Shown: positions 52,726 to 64,000, numbered from the stretch's first letter. The stretch: DNA of 64,000 nucleotides from Meghimatium bilineatum (GCA_034231615.1 CM067298.1:31192127-31256126); one strand, 5' to 3'. The notes: generated from the sequence alone by a model not told the origin. Program-made: numbers and translations.

Positions 52726-53358
52726 TGGTAGGAATATACTGTAGTAAATATTGTCAGCATCACAAAATTGTATAAATATCTGAAGTAAGTTAGAGTTGCC
52801 TGAGTTACAGACAGGATTCAAATCTGATTTTGTCACCTGAATTGTATATGTTTAGTATGAGTCTCAAGTATAAGAGAACTCATTCATTTTAGTACCTATA
52901 TTACTACTACTGGTAAAAACATCTCATTAATTGTTTATGTTCTATTACTAGATATCATGAATTCATCTTTCATCAGAACCCATGTCAACATTGCTAATTC
53001 TATATAACCAATCATATTACGTTGTCATGATTGTGTGTATATGTGTTCAGTTTGGTGTGTGTATGTGCAACTATACTCCCACAGTACACTGTGTTATAGC
53101 CAATTCATAAATAGAACATATTGTTATATTACATGGTGGTCAATAATGTATTTTTTTTTGGAATAGCTTACAGATATTAAAATACAGTTCAACATTTCAA
53201 GGTGTCTAGCCTTGTTTAGTTTATCCATTGTACCTTTGTTAGTTCCATCACTGTAAATGTTATAGTTAAATAACTGTATCTCTTGTTCAGTTATTGTGCC
53301 TTTGATTGTTCAGTCACTGTTAGTTATTATAATGAAATGTGAATTAATCTATACTGCG
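52726..53358. other. no feature recognised
   Basis: Nothing identified. Confidence 0.5.
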
Positions 53359-53502
53359 TGTATGGAAGTTTGTTCTAGCAAGGATTCACGCTGCTTTTGT
53401 GAAAGTTTGGGCTAGCAAAGATTTACATTGCTTATGTGGAAATTTAAGCTAGCAAGGGCCCATACTGTTTTTGCAAGAGTCTGGGCTAGCAGGGATTCAC
53501 TT
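53359..53502 (+). repeat. 37-bp tandem repeat, 4 degenerate copies
   Basis: CTAGCA recurs at 53375, 53412, 53449 and 53486 within GTTTG-G-CTAGCAAGGATTCAC-like units. Confidence 0.88.
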
Positions 53503-53559
53503 AGGTGTAATATGAATTTTTGGGTTAGAAGTGATCAAAAATATTGCAATATTTCGTGA

Positions 53560-54010
53560 TTGAAAATGAGACTTACAAACCATCCAAAATACCAAGCTAG
53601 ACAACCCCATTTACATCAGACAAAATATCGTCGAATTATCTGGAAAACTACATTAGTACTACAGTGGATACCAGCTCACTGTGGCATCCCTGGTAACGAA
53701 AGCGCAGACTAATTGGCAAAAACGAGTCAACTTCCCACAAACTCGTGTACCATAAAGCTTCATGAGGTGAATTTCTACCAAAACAATATATGCCATTACA
53801 GTGGAGAGAATTAACAAAAAAAAATACTATAGGCTCGAGCAAAACAACATTAATAAATTGAAAAGAAATGAAGAGGTCACGAGATTTCGAGTGAGAACGG
53901 TTCACTACCGTCTAAAAGCACACACCGAATCGGTGTAATCGACACTGCAACACAAACACTATAACACATATTAAAGATTGTCCCAGTTTCGCTGTTCACA
54001 GAATGACAAT
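53560..54010 (+). mobile_element. jockey-like LINE RNase H and C-terminal region
   Basis: LVLQWIPAHCGIPGNESAD then LAKTSQLPT is the RNase H end (one stop after the Asp). NKLKRNEEVTRFRVRTVHYR follows, the usual continuation in these elements. Confidence 0.82.
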
Positions 54011-54399
54011 ATGGCTCACTGAGTTTATCTACAAAGCAAGTTGTGGGGAACGTAAGATAACATAAAACAAACTGGTAAAGCTTGAAACGGGGTAATGAAG
54101 TTTTGCTAATAACATGAAATACACATGTTCACACACACAAATCGACTGAAATTCCTTTATCAAGTTTACATAAACGTATACATAAAAAAAACAAGTAGGG
54201 ACGACACAACTGGCATTCACTTATAGTGAGATGTGGGGGTGGCCAGATAGATAGAAATTAGGTCAGATGAGACACAAACAGAAATGTACAGAAACAAACT
54301 CAACTAAATGTGAAAACGAGACAGAGAAATGACGGAACAACCCGATATCATCCATATATATATGCCAGGCGCCCATTTATTACCAAAGGCATAAGAGTG

Positions 54400-54852
54400 C
54401 CAAACTCGTACATAGCTATTCTGAAGCATGAGACGAGTTCGGTCGTTGGAAAAAGCACACTTTAATGGTTGTCATCAGAATATCATGGGCGCCCCGATGA
54501 CCTCTGCCATTGAAGTGGGCGTCAACAGGTGTTCGCAGAGTCGGTCAGAAAGCTTCCTACCAGTCTCACCTATGTACGTCATGTTGCAGCGCTTGCATAT
54601 GATGGCATAGATGACGTTATGGGACACACACGAGAAACTCTACTCAGTGGTGAAGGTGGCCCTGAGGAATATGACAGACCGGGTCTGGGTAACATACGTA
54701 CACGTGCAGCATTTAGGGCGTTTGCAGCTGATAGTGCCAGAGTGATAAGGGACGTCCGGCCTAAGATGACTTTGGACCAGTAGATCCATGAGGTTCTTGT
54801 CCCGTCTGCAGGCAACCAGATTGGGGGGGGGGGGGGTCGCAGAACACTTCAC
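54400..54852 (-). pseudogene. PLE GIY-YIG endonuclease fragment
   Basis: CKRPKCCTCTYVTQTRSVIF (Cys-rich motif) leads through one in-frame stop to FSCVSHNVIYAIICKRCNMT and YIGETGRKLSDRLCEHL. Clearly homologous to 39535-39897 and to 6030-6310, about as similar to each as they are to one another. A poly-G run at 54823 disrupts the upstream frame. Confidence 0.85.
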
Positions 54853-54992
54853 GCGCCTCAGGATACGACTGAAGAAAAGAAAGGTATCGCTATGAGTTGG
54901 AAAGTGAGAACAAGTTTAACCCTGTCAGAAGACCTCCGAGTTTTCGAGAGGGTATCCTTGCGGGAGATGCTGCACACCCGAAACATGGTAGA

Positions 54993-55580
54993 CTAAAGGA
55001 CCCTATCGGGGTATAGGCGACAGCGGAATTTGTCCATCATCTCGTGGGCTTTCTCGCGAAAGTCCTCCTCATCACTACACAGACTCTGGAGATGAAGAAG
55101 TTGAGAGAATGGACGGGAACCGAGACAGGCAGAGAGATGAGAAGAGGTATATAGGAGAAAGCTGTGGACATCAGTCGGTTTGTAGTGTACCGATGTGCTG
55201 AGACAGGAAGGTTGGCTAGTGATGGTTATATCCAGGAAGTTCACTTGGGAGGTGGAGATCTCAGATGTGAACTTGATCGCCAGGCGAAAGTTATCAATGA
55301 ATTGAATGAAGCTTGACATATCAGTCATACCCATTCCATCATCGACATACCTATGGAACATCAATGGGAAGGGCCAGCTATAGGACTCCCATACCTGGTG
55401 CACAAGGTGGCCCATAAACAAGCAGGCATAACTAGGTCCCATCTTAGTACCCATGGCGACAGCACTGATCTGGTCGAAGAAGAGTGCATCAAATTCAAAG
55501 TAGTTAAGAGTGAGCACAAGCTCAGTAAAACCCAGGCATAACAGGCCCTCATCAGCAAGAATGAGAGTGGAGGAAGACAC
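54993..55580 (-). pseudogene. PLE reverse transcriptase fragment
   Basis: A 195-residue ORF. FFDQISAVAMGTKMGPSYAC is the RT motif upstream of the active site. FHRYVDDGMG is the catalytic YVDD box. AIKFTSEISTSQVNFLDITI then follows (the E...FLD block typical of Penelope RTs, related to telomerase-type RT). It continues to KAHEMMDKFRCR before a stop. The frame 5' of 55580 is broken by stops and by the palindrome. Confidence 0.9.
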
Positions 55581-55918
55581 AAGACACAGAGGGATGAGGG
55601 TACTTGTCGAGGAAGAACTTCAAGGACTTTAGGTCATCATAGTGAGGCATGAAGGTGTAACGGGAGCAAACATCGAGAAGAAAGAGACGATAGGTATGAA
55701 CAGGGGACAATAAAATAGAAGCAAAGATATAGCATACAGTGCATAGTTGATGTCTTTAAGAAATGTATGAAGTTGTTCCGCTAATGGTTGAAAGACACTG
55801 TCCAAGAAGTCTGAGACAAGTACTATGCGACAGGAACGCGCAGAGACAATAGGTCTGCCAGGTTAGAAGGCTTGTAGATTTTAAGGTAAATATAAGTAGG
55901 AAGCCAGAGGACAATTTT

Positions 55919-56137
55919 TAAAAATTCTTGAGACTAACGGGAATTGAACCAGTCCGTTCAACGGCACCAAAAAGCCTAGCAACTATTGAACACGCGTTCT
56001 TCCGCACTTGACTAACCGCATCTAAATGATCTAGATGCGGTTAGTCAAGTGCGGAAGAACGCGTGTTCAAAAGTTGCTAGGCGATTTGGTGCCGTTGAAC
56101 GGACTGGTTCAATTCCCGTTAGTCTCAAGAATTTTTA
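55919..56137. repeat. 219-bp near-perfect palindrome with Pol III box-like motifs
   Basis: Arms 55919-56024 and 56032-56137 (106 nt each, about 3 mismatches) around a 7-nt spacer. In the right arm TAGTCAAGTGCGG (A-box-like) lies about 60 bp before GGTTCAATTCC (B-box consensus), followed by TTTTT. No matching acceptor stem, so not a tRNA gene. It interrupts the RT ORF of the PLE. Confidence 0.93.
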
Positions 56138-56330
56138 GATTTTAGGTAGCAAATAGAATGCAGGCCTAACAACACTGCTCTCCTTGAGACAAAGAGCGAC
56201 CGCAATAGTAGGGAGGGGTTTGTCAACGATCAACCCCTTGATGTGGTAGAGACTTGGTCATTGTGGTCAACAATAGGGCCTTTCTTTTTCTTGCATGTAG
56301 GCCTATTGGCCCTGTAGAACGCGGGCCTGG

Positions 56331-56649
56331 ATAGTAGATCTGATAGCAGATACTATTGACACTAAACAGAGAATATCACGAAGGATTGTTGGACAATACA
56401 AATTTACACATCTTGTACTGTCGGTTACTAGTTATGAGCTATTTCAATGTACTGTCGGTTATAAGTTATGGTTTATTACATTGTACTGTTATGTTTTGTT
56501 TTGTTTCAGGGCTGTATATACGTTTTTAGTAAAAGGGGAGGGGAAATTACCTAAATATAAAAGTCTTTTCTTTATTTTAGTGACCTACTTTGGGAAACCC
56601 GTTAAAGGGGGACACGGGTTTTTAAAGAAACCCGTTAAAGTATTTATTT
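56331..56649. other. no feature recognised
   Basis: Nothing identified apart from a short TGTACTGTCGGTTA duplication at about 56415 and 56450. Confidence 0.5.
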
Positions 56650-56965
56650 TTTTAAGCTTGCTTCCTAAGTCTTGTCTCCCTTTTGTGTACAGACTTGCTT
56701 CCTAAGACTAAACGTCTTGTTTCTATTGAATGCACGTGTTTGCTTCCTAAGTTTTATACCCCTTTTATATACGAGTTTGCTTTCTAAGACTAATCGTTTT
56801 GTTCCCTTTTATGTACGGGTTTGCGTCCTAAGACTAAACGTCTTGTCCCTTTTTATGTACAGGTTTGCTTCTTAAGACTAATTGTCTCCCTTTCATGCAT
56901 AGGCTTGCTTCCTAATACTAAATGTTTTGATCTCCTTCCCTTTCCTTTAAGTACAGACTTGTTTT
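56650..56965 (+). repeat. 36-47 bp degenerate tandem repeat, 7 copies
   Basis: TTTGCTTCCTAAGACTAA-like cores recur at 56658, 56694, 56741, 56777, 56819, 56863 and 56903, separated by CTTGTCCCTTTTATGTACAG-like arms. Confidence 0.88.
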
Positions 56966-57652
56966 AGTTATTCTTAAACATCTAATAAATTCTCTATTGT
57001 CATATATGAACACTGACTATATAGTAAATGTAACACACAGTTGTACCGATGACTTATTTACAGTCAATTCTGCCAAACACAATATTATTACATTGTTCTG
57101 TTGGTTACTGTTCTGGAGAGTGCCCGAATTGTAACTGTAATTCTGTTTTGATAGCACATATCCGGTATCTTAAGATCATTTTAAGAATGCATATAACAAT
57201 AGACTTAAGCAACAATTATTATAGATCCGGGAACTTTCGTACACAGAATTTCCTGGAAAACAGGATCTAACAGGCATGTGTGACACCATTGGTAATTCCT
57301 ACATTGTCGAGCGGAGATGAGATTATTTATATAGGTGTAGGTCCCTACGTGTTAAATGCGATGCGTTATAATTTGTTCGCGTGTTGATATTGACTGGTGT
57401 ATATTTAAGTAATGATATAGATAATACGGTATATTGTATTTTGTTTTTGTTTCTAGAAAAACGGCAGGTTACACGGAACTTATTTTTAAAAAAATGTTAA
57501 ATATGTAACACTGACCAATAATTGCCGGCATCAGACTAGCTTTTGTGTGTTGAAACTAATTTTTTTTTTTTTTTAATGGGCATATATTATACTCATTACT
57601 ATAGTTTACATGTCGATACACAGATGATGAAATAATACATTTAGCTGTGGGC
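56966..57652. other. no feature recognised
   Basis: Nothing identified. Confidence 0.5.
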
Positions 57653-57663
57653 ATGTAACTCGT

Positions 57664-58511
57664 CTATATCGATCGGAGGTCGCCCTATTTGCAACTTGCG
57701 TTTCGCTGATGATATTGATCATAGCTGGGTCAGAACAATCATTGCAAGAATTAACATCAAAGTTAGAAAAAGTTACCAGCAAGTACGGAATGGAAATCAA
57801 TTCAGATAAGAGCAAAATCTTGGTAAACAGCAGAGACACAGAAAACCAGACTAATATCATGATGAATGGACATAAGCTTGAAGAGGTGAATACCTTCAAA
57901 TACCTCGGATCCAGTATATGCAGCGATGGTAAATGCAAAGCAGAACTAAAAATAAGGCTGGAGATGGCTTTAGCGTCCTTGTCAAGGCTAACTGTGATTT
58001 GGAAAAGCAACATCAGTGTTGGAGTGAAAATCAAACTGTATATGTCGCTGGTGCTTTCCGTTGTGTTGTATGGTTGTGAGAGTTGGACACTCACTGCGGA
58101 CATGGAGAGAAGATTACAGGCTTTCGAGTATAAATGCTACAGAAGAATTCTACGAATTTCCTATAGGGAACATAAGACCAATGTGTACGTAAGAAATAAA
58201 GTAGAGATGTGTGCAGGTGTCCAGGAGCCATTGCTTTCAATAGTGAAACGACGAAAACTAGCATTGTTCGGACATGTATGCAGGCACGATTCCTTGTCAA
58301 AAACAATACTGCAGGGAACTGTCGAGGGTGGAAGAAGCAGAGAAGGACAAATAAAGACATGGACAGACAACAAGGAATGGACAGGGCTAGATATTTCCAC
58401 ACTCATCCGCATCGCTGAGGATAGAATTCGCTGGAGGACTCTGTGTGCTGAAGCTTCCAATGTGGTACCCCTACGACCCTGAAGGGTTATGGGTTTTATT
58501 GATATTGATTG
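57664..58511 (+). mobile_element. RTE-like LINE, 5'-truncated, young copy
   Basis: Bracketed by the 11-bp duplication ATGTAACTCGT (57653-57663 and 58512-58522). It starts within the RT with LRFADDI (catalytic FADD, about 57700). A long open frame (57709-58482) follows with FKYLGSSICSDGK, YGCESWTLTADMER, LALFGHVCRHDSLS, GQIKTWTDN and RIRWRTLCAEAS. Tail TTATGGGTTTTATTGA-type. Differs from 17976-18746 by only a handful of bases. Confidence 0.93.
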
Positions 58512-58522
58512 ATGTAACTCGT

Positions 58523-60109
58523 GCAGGCTCATAGACCTTTCGACAAGTTCTTATCAGTTGTGTAACTTAGACGACACACGGACTCACATAAGGTTGTCAC
58601 ACAGGCATGAATATGTGAGGGGATTTTATGGATATATGTTTAGTCTCAGAAGGGAGGTCTTCCAATGTGCCAGTATCCAGGAGTACAGTGTCCCTGGAGC
58701 ACAGCACATTCTTCTGGGCCAACTGTCTCATCATTCTTCTGTCATATTTGTTAACCCATACGCAGTGAAGTGATAGCACATCTAACATGACATAGGAGTC
58801 TGTCACAAAAGGACACAGTTGCAATGTCCGTTGGACGACCTTTCTTGGTCATTCATGGGGATTATTTTATAGAAGACAAAAATAAGAAATTCCGACAAGA
58901 TGTGACAATATTTTTATTTTCACAAGAGACAGGTTGTCCTCCCCCCCCCCCCCCAACGTTCCTTAGTCGACTCGAACGACATGCCTGGAAAGATGACAGA
59001 GACCCTATTAATTTCACTCTCAACTAGAAGTTCATGCTCCCATTGCCGCTCAGGTGGTCGATGAGTGGATACATAATAAACGCTTAGTTTACGAAAAATT
59101 GCCTATATTTTTAGTGGTAGCGCCCCCCCCCCCCCCGAAATAACACCAACTATAATAATTATTTCTTCGAAAATATTTATAAAAATGTGGATATATGAAA
59201 CGTACCTTTAAAAAGTTCAATATTTGCATAGAAAACATTTTCCCCCTTAATTCAACTGTGTGTACATATCATTCTGAATTATATTATCGGAAACTTAATT
59301 TTACATAAGATTTAATCTGTGTCAGTACAACTAACTCGATATTCAAATTGCTACTTTAGCATTCACAATACACACATGCTCTGGAGAGGACAAGACCTTC
59401 TCATAATTAATCATGTACGCTTATCAACACAGCGCCACTCACCGTGGATGGTACCTTTGCACTTTGACTACTTTGCGTATACCTTGATTCGCCAGCAAGG
59501 AAAAATTTGGCTCAGCAAAGATAAATGAAGTTTGGGATCCGCACTTTTAACTATTCTGGAAAAAAATTCAGTAAATAGCTTAGCCGAAACTAGATGCTGG
59601 TTCTGTTTAAAAATGTGTGAGAATCTAGTGGTCAGTGTGAGAATCTAGCGGTTAACCTGAGATAGTTATTACAGATTTCTACTGGCGGCGGAGTAATCCT
59701 TTATTCGTTACCAGGGACAATATAAGACCTGTGAACTAAATTGGGATTCATTATTCTAAAATGATGGATGCGATTTTTATAGTGATTTTTTTTCTTTGGC
59801 TGTCAACACACAAAGTAGACACACAGTAACCAATAAAAAGTTGACTGCGTCATCTTAGAAGGACGAATCCCTATTTTCCAGCTAGACTGTGTAAATGAAG
59901 AATAACAATGTGAATTTGTCCAGTTTTTGTCAGGGAAAAGTTTGTCAAAGCTTTTGACATATATATCTGAATAGTAGACTAGCTTTGATGTCAATTTTAC
60001 AACCAAGAGAAAAGTGGACACTGTCAGCTAAAAAACTAGAACCCGTTTCTTTTTAGCAGGATAGATCTATATCCGTCGAAGAGACGGGCACATATCTACT
60101 TCCTATAGA
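58523..60109. repeat. first copy of a duplicated segment, otherwise unrecognised
   Basis: 58717-59000 is related to 60866-61125 (shared CACAAAAGGACA, CAATGT/CAATGG, AAGAAATT and AACGTTCCTTAGTCG-like blocks). Poly-C runs at 58939-58955 and 59123-59137. No ORF with known motif. Confidence 0.6.
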
Positions 60110-60365
60110 TCTTCATCCTAACAAGAAATCTGTGTTTTTTGGTCATATAAAGAGACATAGCAGCATGGAAAGATTAATAGCTGAAGGCAGAGATAACGGC
60201 AACAGGGGAAGAAGGCGTCCAAAACGACAATGGTGCAGTGATATATCAGATTGGTTAAACATATCTCTAGCTGCGGCAGGTCAATTCGCCCAGAATCGTT
60301 GAGTGTTCAGAGAATAAATAAAGAAGACCACGTTCTTGAAAGAATATGTCAAATAATGATATCTA
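60110..60365 (+). mobile_element. BovB-like LINE 3' end
   Basis: VFFGHIKRHSSMERLIAEGR, NRGRRRPKRQWCSDISDWLN and LAAAGQFAQNR match the 3' region of the LINE at 14100-14360. One stop near the end, then the ...AAGAATATGTCA end also seen at 14330. Confidence 0.85.
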
Positions 60366-61435
60366 TATCGTGAGTCAATGTCCTTAATCCAATTACTAAA
60401 ACTTAATTTAAAAAATTTATACGATATTCTTTCGAGTATTTCACAGTATTTTTGGGGGGTTTTCATTGGACAGGAAATTTTCTTTCGGTTGATAGGACTG
60501 AAATAACCAAAACAAAGAAGGTGGAGATACTGCATATTACATGAAAATAGAACTGTATACATCGATGATTGATTTAGTTTGTATGTTAAATCCCTATATA
60601 AATTCCTATTTTTTCATCATTCATGTGATGCTCATAAGAGAAAAATGAAATATTTTCTGTAAATAATGAGCGAACTTTTCCACATTCCCTTGAAACAAAT
60701 CTATCCGCTCTATCTTTACCGTCTACCCCAGACATGACCAGGAAAAGTATTAGTGATCTGCTGAAACATCGCGTCATATCTATATCTGTTCAAGGTATAA
60801 TTTGTTTAAAGGTGACAGATTGTCGGTTTATCCCCCACTTTCTTAGTCGCATCTTACTTCTTGACCAATTGTCTCATTTTTCTGTCAAATGTTTTGACCC
60901 ATCTGCAAATCTAGCATTCCCTTCCACTTTTTGAGTCTTCCACAAAAGGACAAATGTGCAATGGCCACTGGCCAGTATCTCTTTATCACACATAAGGATT
61001 ATTTGATAATAAATAACAAGTAAGAAATTGAGACAAGACATCAAGTGACAATGTTTTTAACAGGTGACAAGTTGTCAGCCTATTCCCCAACCTTCCGTAG
61101 TCATCTCCAAAGGTGGCTGGAAAGAAGAAGTAGCCCTTTCCTTTGCACATTGATGTAGATGTCCAAATCCCGGTAGCACACAGGGCATGAGGAATAGAAT
61201 AAATTATTAAAACATCCCCTGTACCAACAAGATACACGTGGTACAAAGTATTACTTAATTGATGTATGCATAACAATTACGGGAAAAACCGAAAACAATT
61301 AGCAAACACTGATGTCATAATATTACAACAAAAATAACGACTTCCATGAATTATGCTGCAGCTCAAAAATTTGCAGATATCATCTCGTACATCCGCGTTA
61401 CAGGAAATACCAAGTTGACGTGTGCCAAGTTTGAG
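60366..61435. repeat. second copy of a duplicated segment, otherwise unrecognised
   Basis: 60866-61125 matches 58717-59000 in the same orientation, 2.1 kb apart. The rest is unrecognised. Confidence 0.6.
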
Positions 61436-62005
61436 TCCTTTTCAGGGCTAGTTGCCACTTGGGTACAGGGCCGACTGCTGATGAGCCCTTCTCCAGGCAG
61501 ATCCCCCCCTGCAAAGACTAGAGGTTGAAGCCGGAGAGCCCTTCTCAGGGCTGACGGCCCCTGAAGAGACTTAGACAGCTGCCGGGGAGCCCTTATAAGG
61601 GCTAACGGCCCTCGAGGAGACTGGGTTTGCAGTCAGCGAGTCCTTCTCAGGGCTGAGCGCCTCCACGAAGAAAGGGGCTAATGTCGGTGAGTCATTCTGA
61701 GGGCTGATGATTCCCGAGGAGACAGGGGTTGCAGCAGGTGAGCCCTGTTAAGGGCTGAGGCCCCAGAGGAGACTGGGGCTTGTTACCGGCGAACCCTTCT
61801 TAAGGCTGATCGCCCTCACGGAGACACGGGCTGATGATGGTAAGCCTTTCTCATGGCTCACGGTCCGCCGCGGAGACTGGGGCTGCTGCCACCGATCATT
61901 TCTCGGGTTGGCGGTTCCCGATGAAACTGGAACTGCAGCCGCAGAGCCCTTATCAGGGCTGACAGCAACCATAGAGCTGCCGCCGGCGAGCGCTTCTCAG
62001 AACTA
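61436..62005 (-). repeat. 51-bp (17-codon) coding-type tandem repeat, decayed
   Basis: About 11 units, GC-rich against AT-rich flanks. Spacing of the GAGCCCTTCTCAGGGCTGA-like core is 51 bp between most units (61536, 61587, 61638, 61689, 61740, 61791). The minus strand translates to 17-residue units of consensus AVSPEKGSPAATPVSSG. Four full units are open at 61972-61748, then stops at one unit in two. Each good unit carries S-P-E-K. No start, splice site or neighbouring exon could be tied to it. Confidence 0.85.
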
Positions 62006-62629
62006 ACTAATATCACTTTCATCTTTCCCTTTTTTCATATTTTCCTGATATTTTGTCTCCATTCAACACGATGAAACAGTTAATAAAAAGGATTATACCC
62101 AGTATCTTATAGCAAGAATAAATGCCTAGCGACTAATCACGCAAACGAAACAATGTTGATAGAATATGGTTAACATCTTTCTGACTATGCACCAAAAAAC
62201 CAAGAGATTTCTTCAAAAGTATAAAAGCAATGGGAGTTATAATAACAGTTAGAGCATTTTAAAAAGTTGTACAACCCATCAACAAACGTAAGAAAATATT
62301 ATTTCATTCCAAGATATTTAAATGCTGCAGAGCCAGAAATACTATACCATGAAATAGAGGAACGTATAAAGAACAATGTGCGAAACAAATCACCTAGCGT
62401 GGATCGCACAACAACTTGCAAGTCAAACCTTTCATCGTCATGCATTGTAGCTTATATTGATTTTAACACAAACAATAATGATATCGCCTGAAACGGCAGA
62501 AAGATGTCAGTCTGTCTTTATATACTTGTATATGCAAGACAGCAACGAAGAGTCAATCATCAGTAACCGTAGTTAGCTTTAAGCTTGGTGACCAGTGGAT
62601 AGATGCAGGTACCAGTTCTCTTGTAGGCC
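62006..62629. other. no feature recognised
   Basis: Nothing identified. Confidence 0.5.
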
Positions 62630-62830
62630 TACGACTGGGGTTACTACACTATCGATAAGGGCACAGACGTCCACCATTCAATGGAAGTAGCAAAAACTCT
62701 GAATGTGTTATTTACCAACTACCAAGTCGAATGTGTCTGGCTATTGGGGCAAATAGAACTGATTTCCGTTCCCTCGACTACATTCTACTGGAAGACTTGT
62801 AGTACCATTGTCCTGCTACAAAAGAGATCC
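62630..62830 (+). repeat. dispersed repeat fragment
   Basis: The CGACTACATTCTACTGGAA and CCATTGTCCTGCTA blocks resemble 1395-1455 (GGACTACATCCTGCTGGAA, CCATTATCCTGCTA), the end of the 3590-3830 family. Confidence 0.55.
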
Positions 62831-64000
62831 GGGTGAAGTTTGAAAATAAACGTACAATAAAATGTAAAAAATGCGTTTTTGATTCACATCAAAAGCGTAC
62901 AATCTATTTTCCCTATAGCAAAATAACCTATAACATAATAGCTTTTGAATATATACTGCGTTTTAATGTATATATTAATATTAAATATTGTATTAAAGAT
63001 GATGACTTTCATGTTTCACCAGAAACTATTTTTCTAAGAAAGTATTACATTTTAATTTCACCAAAACACAGCAGCTTTGATAGAATTGTATTTTTATAAT
63101 AGGAAGATCAGTGACTGTAGATTATTACATTAGCGATACATATTTTATATTAGCATTACATACCTCTTTATTACACCATTTATGATTTTCCATGTTAAAA
63201 TATTTTTACTGGATATTTCAAGTGTATTACACTCAGATATGCATAATATGTAAAAAAAATAAAATAAGAGGAAAATGTGTATGTTAATGCTTCTAGCAGT
63301 GATGTACTAAGGAAACAAAATAACACTAGTTAGAATTGGTTATAGAATAATATGACGACAATTTTATTTCTGATCGAGCCACCTTTCAGGTAATCTAAAA
63401 GGAACGACATATACCTCTCAACAAACCTCATCTATTTCAGATGCGAGATGTCTATTTCATAGACTTATTATTATTTTTTTTCTTTAGAAATCATAAGATA
63501 CTGATTCAAGTGGCCCATGAACCATGAATTTGGCCAGCAGATCACGATAAGGTTGTTCGCCCTCATATTAGCAGTACAAACATTATGTGGACTCTACTGT
63601 GATGGAGCCTACAAGATATTTCTGTTTGCACTGCAGTGAAAGCATTAACCCTTTCATCTTTATCTTCTTTTGTAAGAGACACTATAAAATTGGAAATGAG
63701 TTGAAGACTAGGCCTACCCATTTCACTGCAACATACATTCATCTGAGTCAACCGGCTGGCCTACTGCCGATATGACTACGAACCTAAATTCTTCAGCAGA
63801 ATTGAAAGCAACACTAAGAATATTATTTAACCATCGCCTAGCTCAGATGTATCAGGCTTTTAGGTTGTTGTTGTTCGTCCATCACAAGTGATGATGACCA
63901 TTTGTTACACCCACTTTTGAAAATTCAATTTTAGTTATGTCCTTGATTATGAGTTCGTAGATGGCTAATGAGCTCTATTCGAGCTGTAAATTTCCTTGGA
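62831..64000. other. no gene recognised; dispersed repeat at the end
   Basis: 63865-63905 (TTGTTCGTCCATCACAAGTG then ATGATGACCA) resembles 46377-46410, a short TCGTC...GATGA inverted motif. The remainder is unrecognised AT-rich DNA. Confidence 0.45.

Larger units (their letters stand above)
54050..56330 (-). mobile_element. Penelope-like element with RT and GIY-YIG, broken
   Basis: Minus strand, 5' to 3'. HIKGLIVDKPLPTIAVAL then RPAFYLLPKI (56240-56140). Palindrome insert. YKPSNL (about 55880). SARSCRIVLVSDFLDSVFQP (about 55850-55790, frame-shifted). RT palm 55580-54993. ACRRDKNLMDLL, CKRPKCCTCTYV and the GIY-YIG core NVIYAIICKRCNMTYIGETG (54830-54550). A terminal block with ACTTGATAAAGG and TTAGCAAAACTTCATTACCC (54200-54080) parallels 6385-6475 of fold-back 1. 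RT before EN is the normal Penelope order. Confidence 0.9.

Noticed and set aside
56032..56137. tRNA gene in the right arm of the palindrome
   Set aside because: A-box and B-box are present but no pairing acceptor stem or anticodon arm could be drawn; SINE-like or fold-back repeat preferred.

Overview
The window is animal nuclear DNA: AT-rich, intron-rich and dense in decayed transposable elements. The abundance of RTE/BovB-like and jockey-like LINEs, several Penelope-like elements (PLEs), SINE-like repeats, many minisatellites and long repeat-filled introns suggests a lophotrochozoan, probably a cephalopod (octopus-like) mollusc. That identification is inference; no species marker was seen.

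There is one recognisable host gene, on the + strand from 90 to 28460: the 3' half of an ABC transporter of subfamily C, closest to ABCC4/MRP4. I resolve 13 exons with GT-AG introns and consistent phases (38+293+80+151+231+101+192+246+173+106+120+168+528 nt, giving 808 codons plus stop). They encode the end of the linker into TMD2, all of TMD2, a complete NBD2 (Walker A, Q-loop, FSVGQ signature, Walker B with catalytic Glu, H-loop) and an unusually long hydrophilic C-terminal tail. The 5' half lies outside the window. No second host gene is supportable downstream of 28460.

The introns and the 35 kb downstream are mostly mobile elements. 4.2-8.4 kb holds LINE pieces and a fold-back PLE. 10.2-13.0 kb holds a jockey-like LINE split by an internally deleted piggyBac element at TTAA. 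13.2-14.4 kb is a BovB-like LINE. 15.9-18.8 kb is a cluster of PLE 3' end, jockey RNase H and RTE. 22.2 kb carries a TTAA-flanked MITE. 24.4-27.7 kb is a nearly full-length antisense RTE LINE containing a nested RTE fragment. 28.5-37.5 kb holds a SINE, tandem repeats, a hairpin PLE and LINE ends. 38.1-41.2 kb is a 3-kb fold-back PLE with near-identical 1.24-kb inverted arms. 41.6-53.9 kb holds LINE fragments and a 30-bp minisatellite field. 54.0-56.3 kb is a PLE with RT and GIY-YIG domains, broken by a 219-bp palindrome. 57.7-58.5 kb is a young RTE copy nearly identical to the one at 18 kb. 61.4-62.0 kb is a decayed 17-residue coding-type repeat.

The most notable structure is a set of three fold-back PLE insertions (5494-6487, 31677-32686, 38134-41193), each flanked by a perfect 12-13 bp target-site duplication. 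Two of them carry the same captured RTE 3' end inside their inverted arms.
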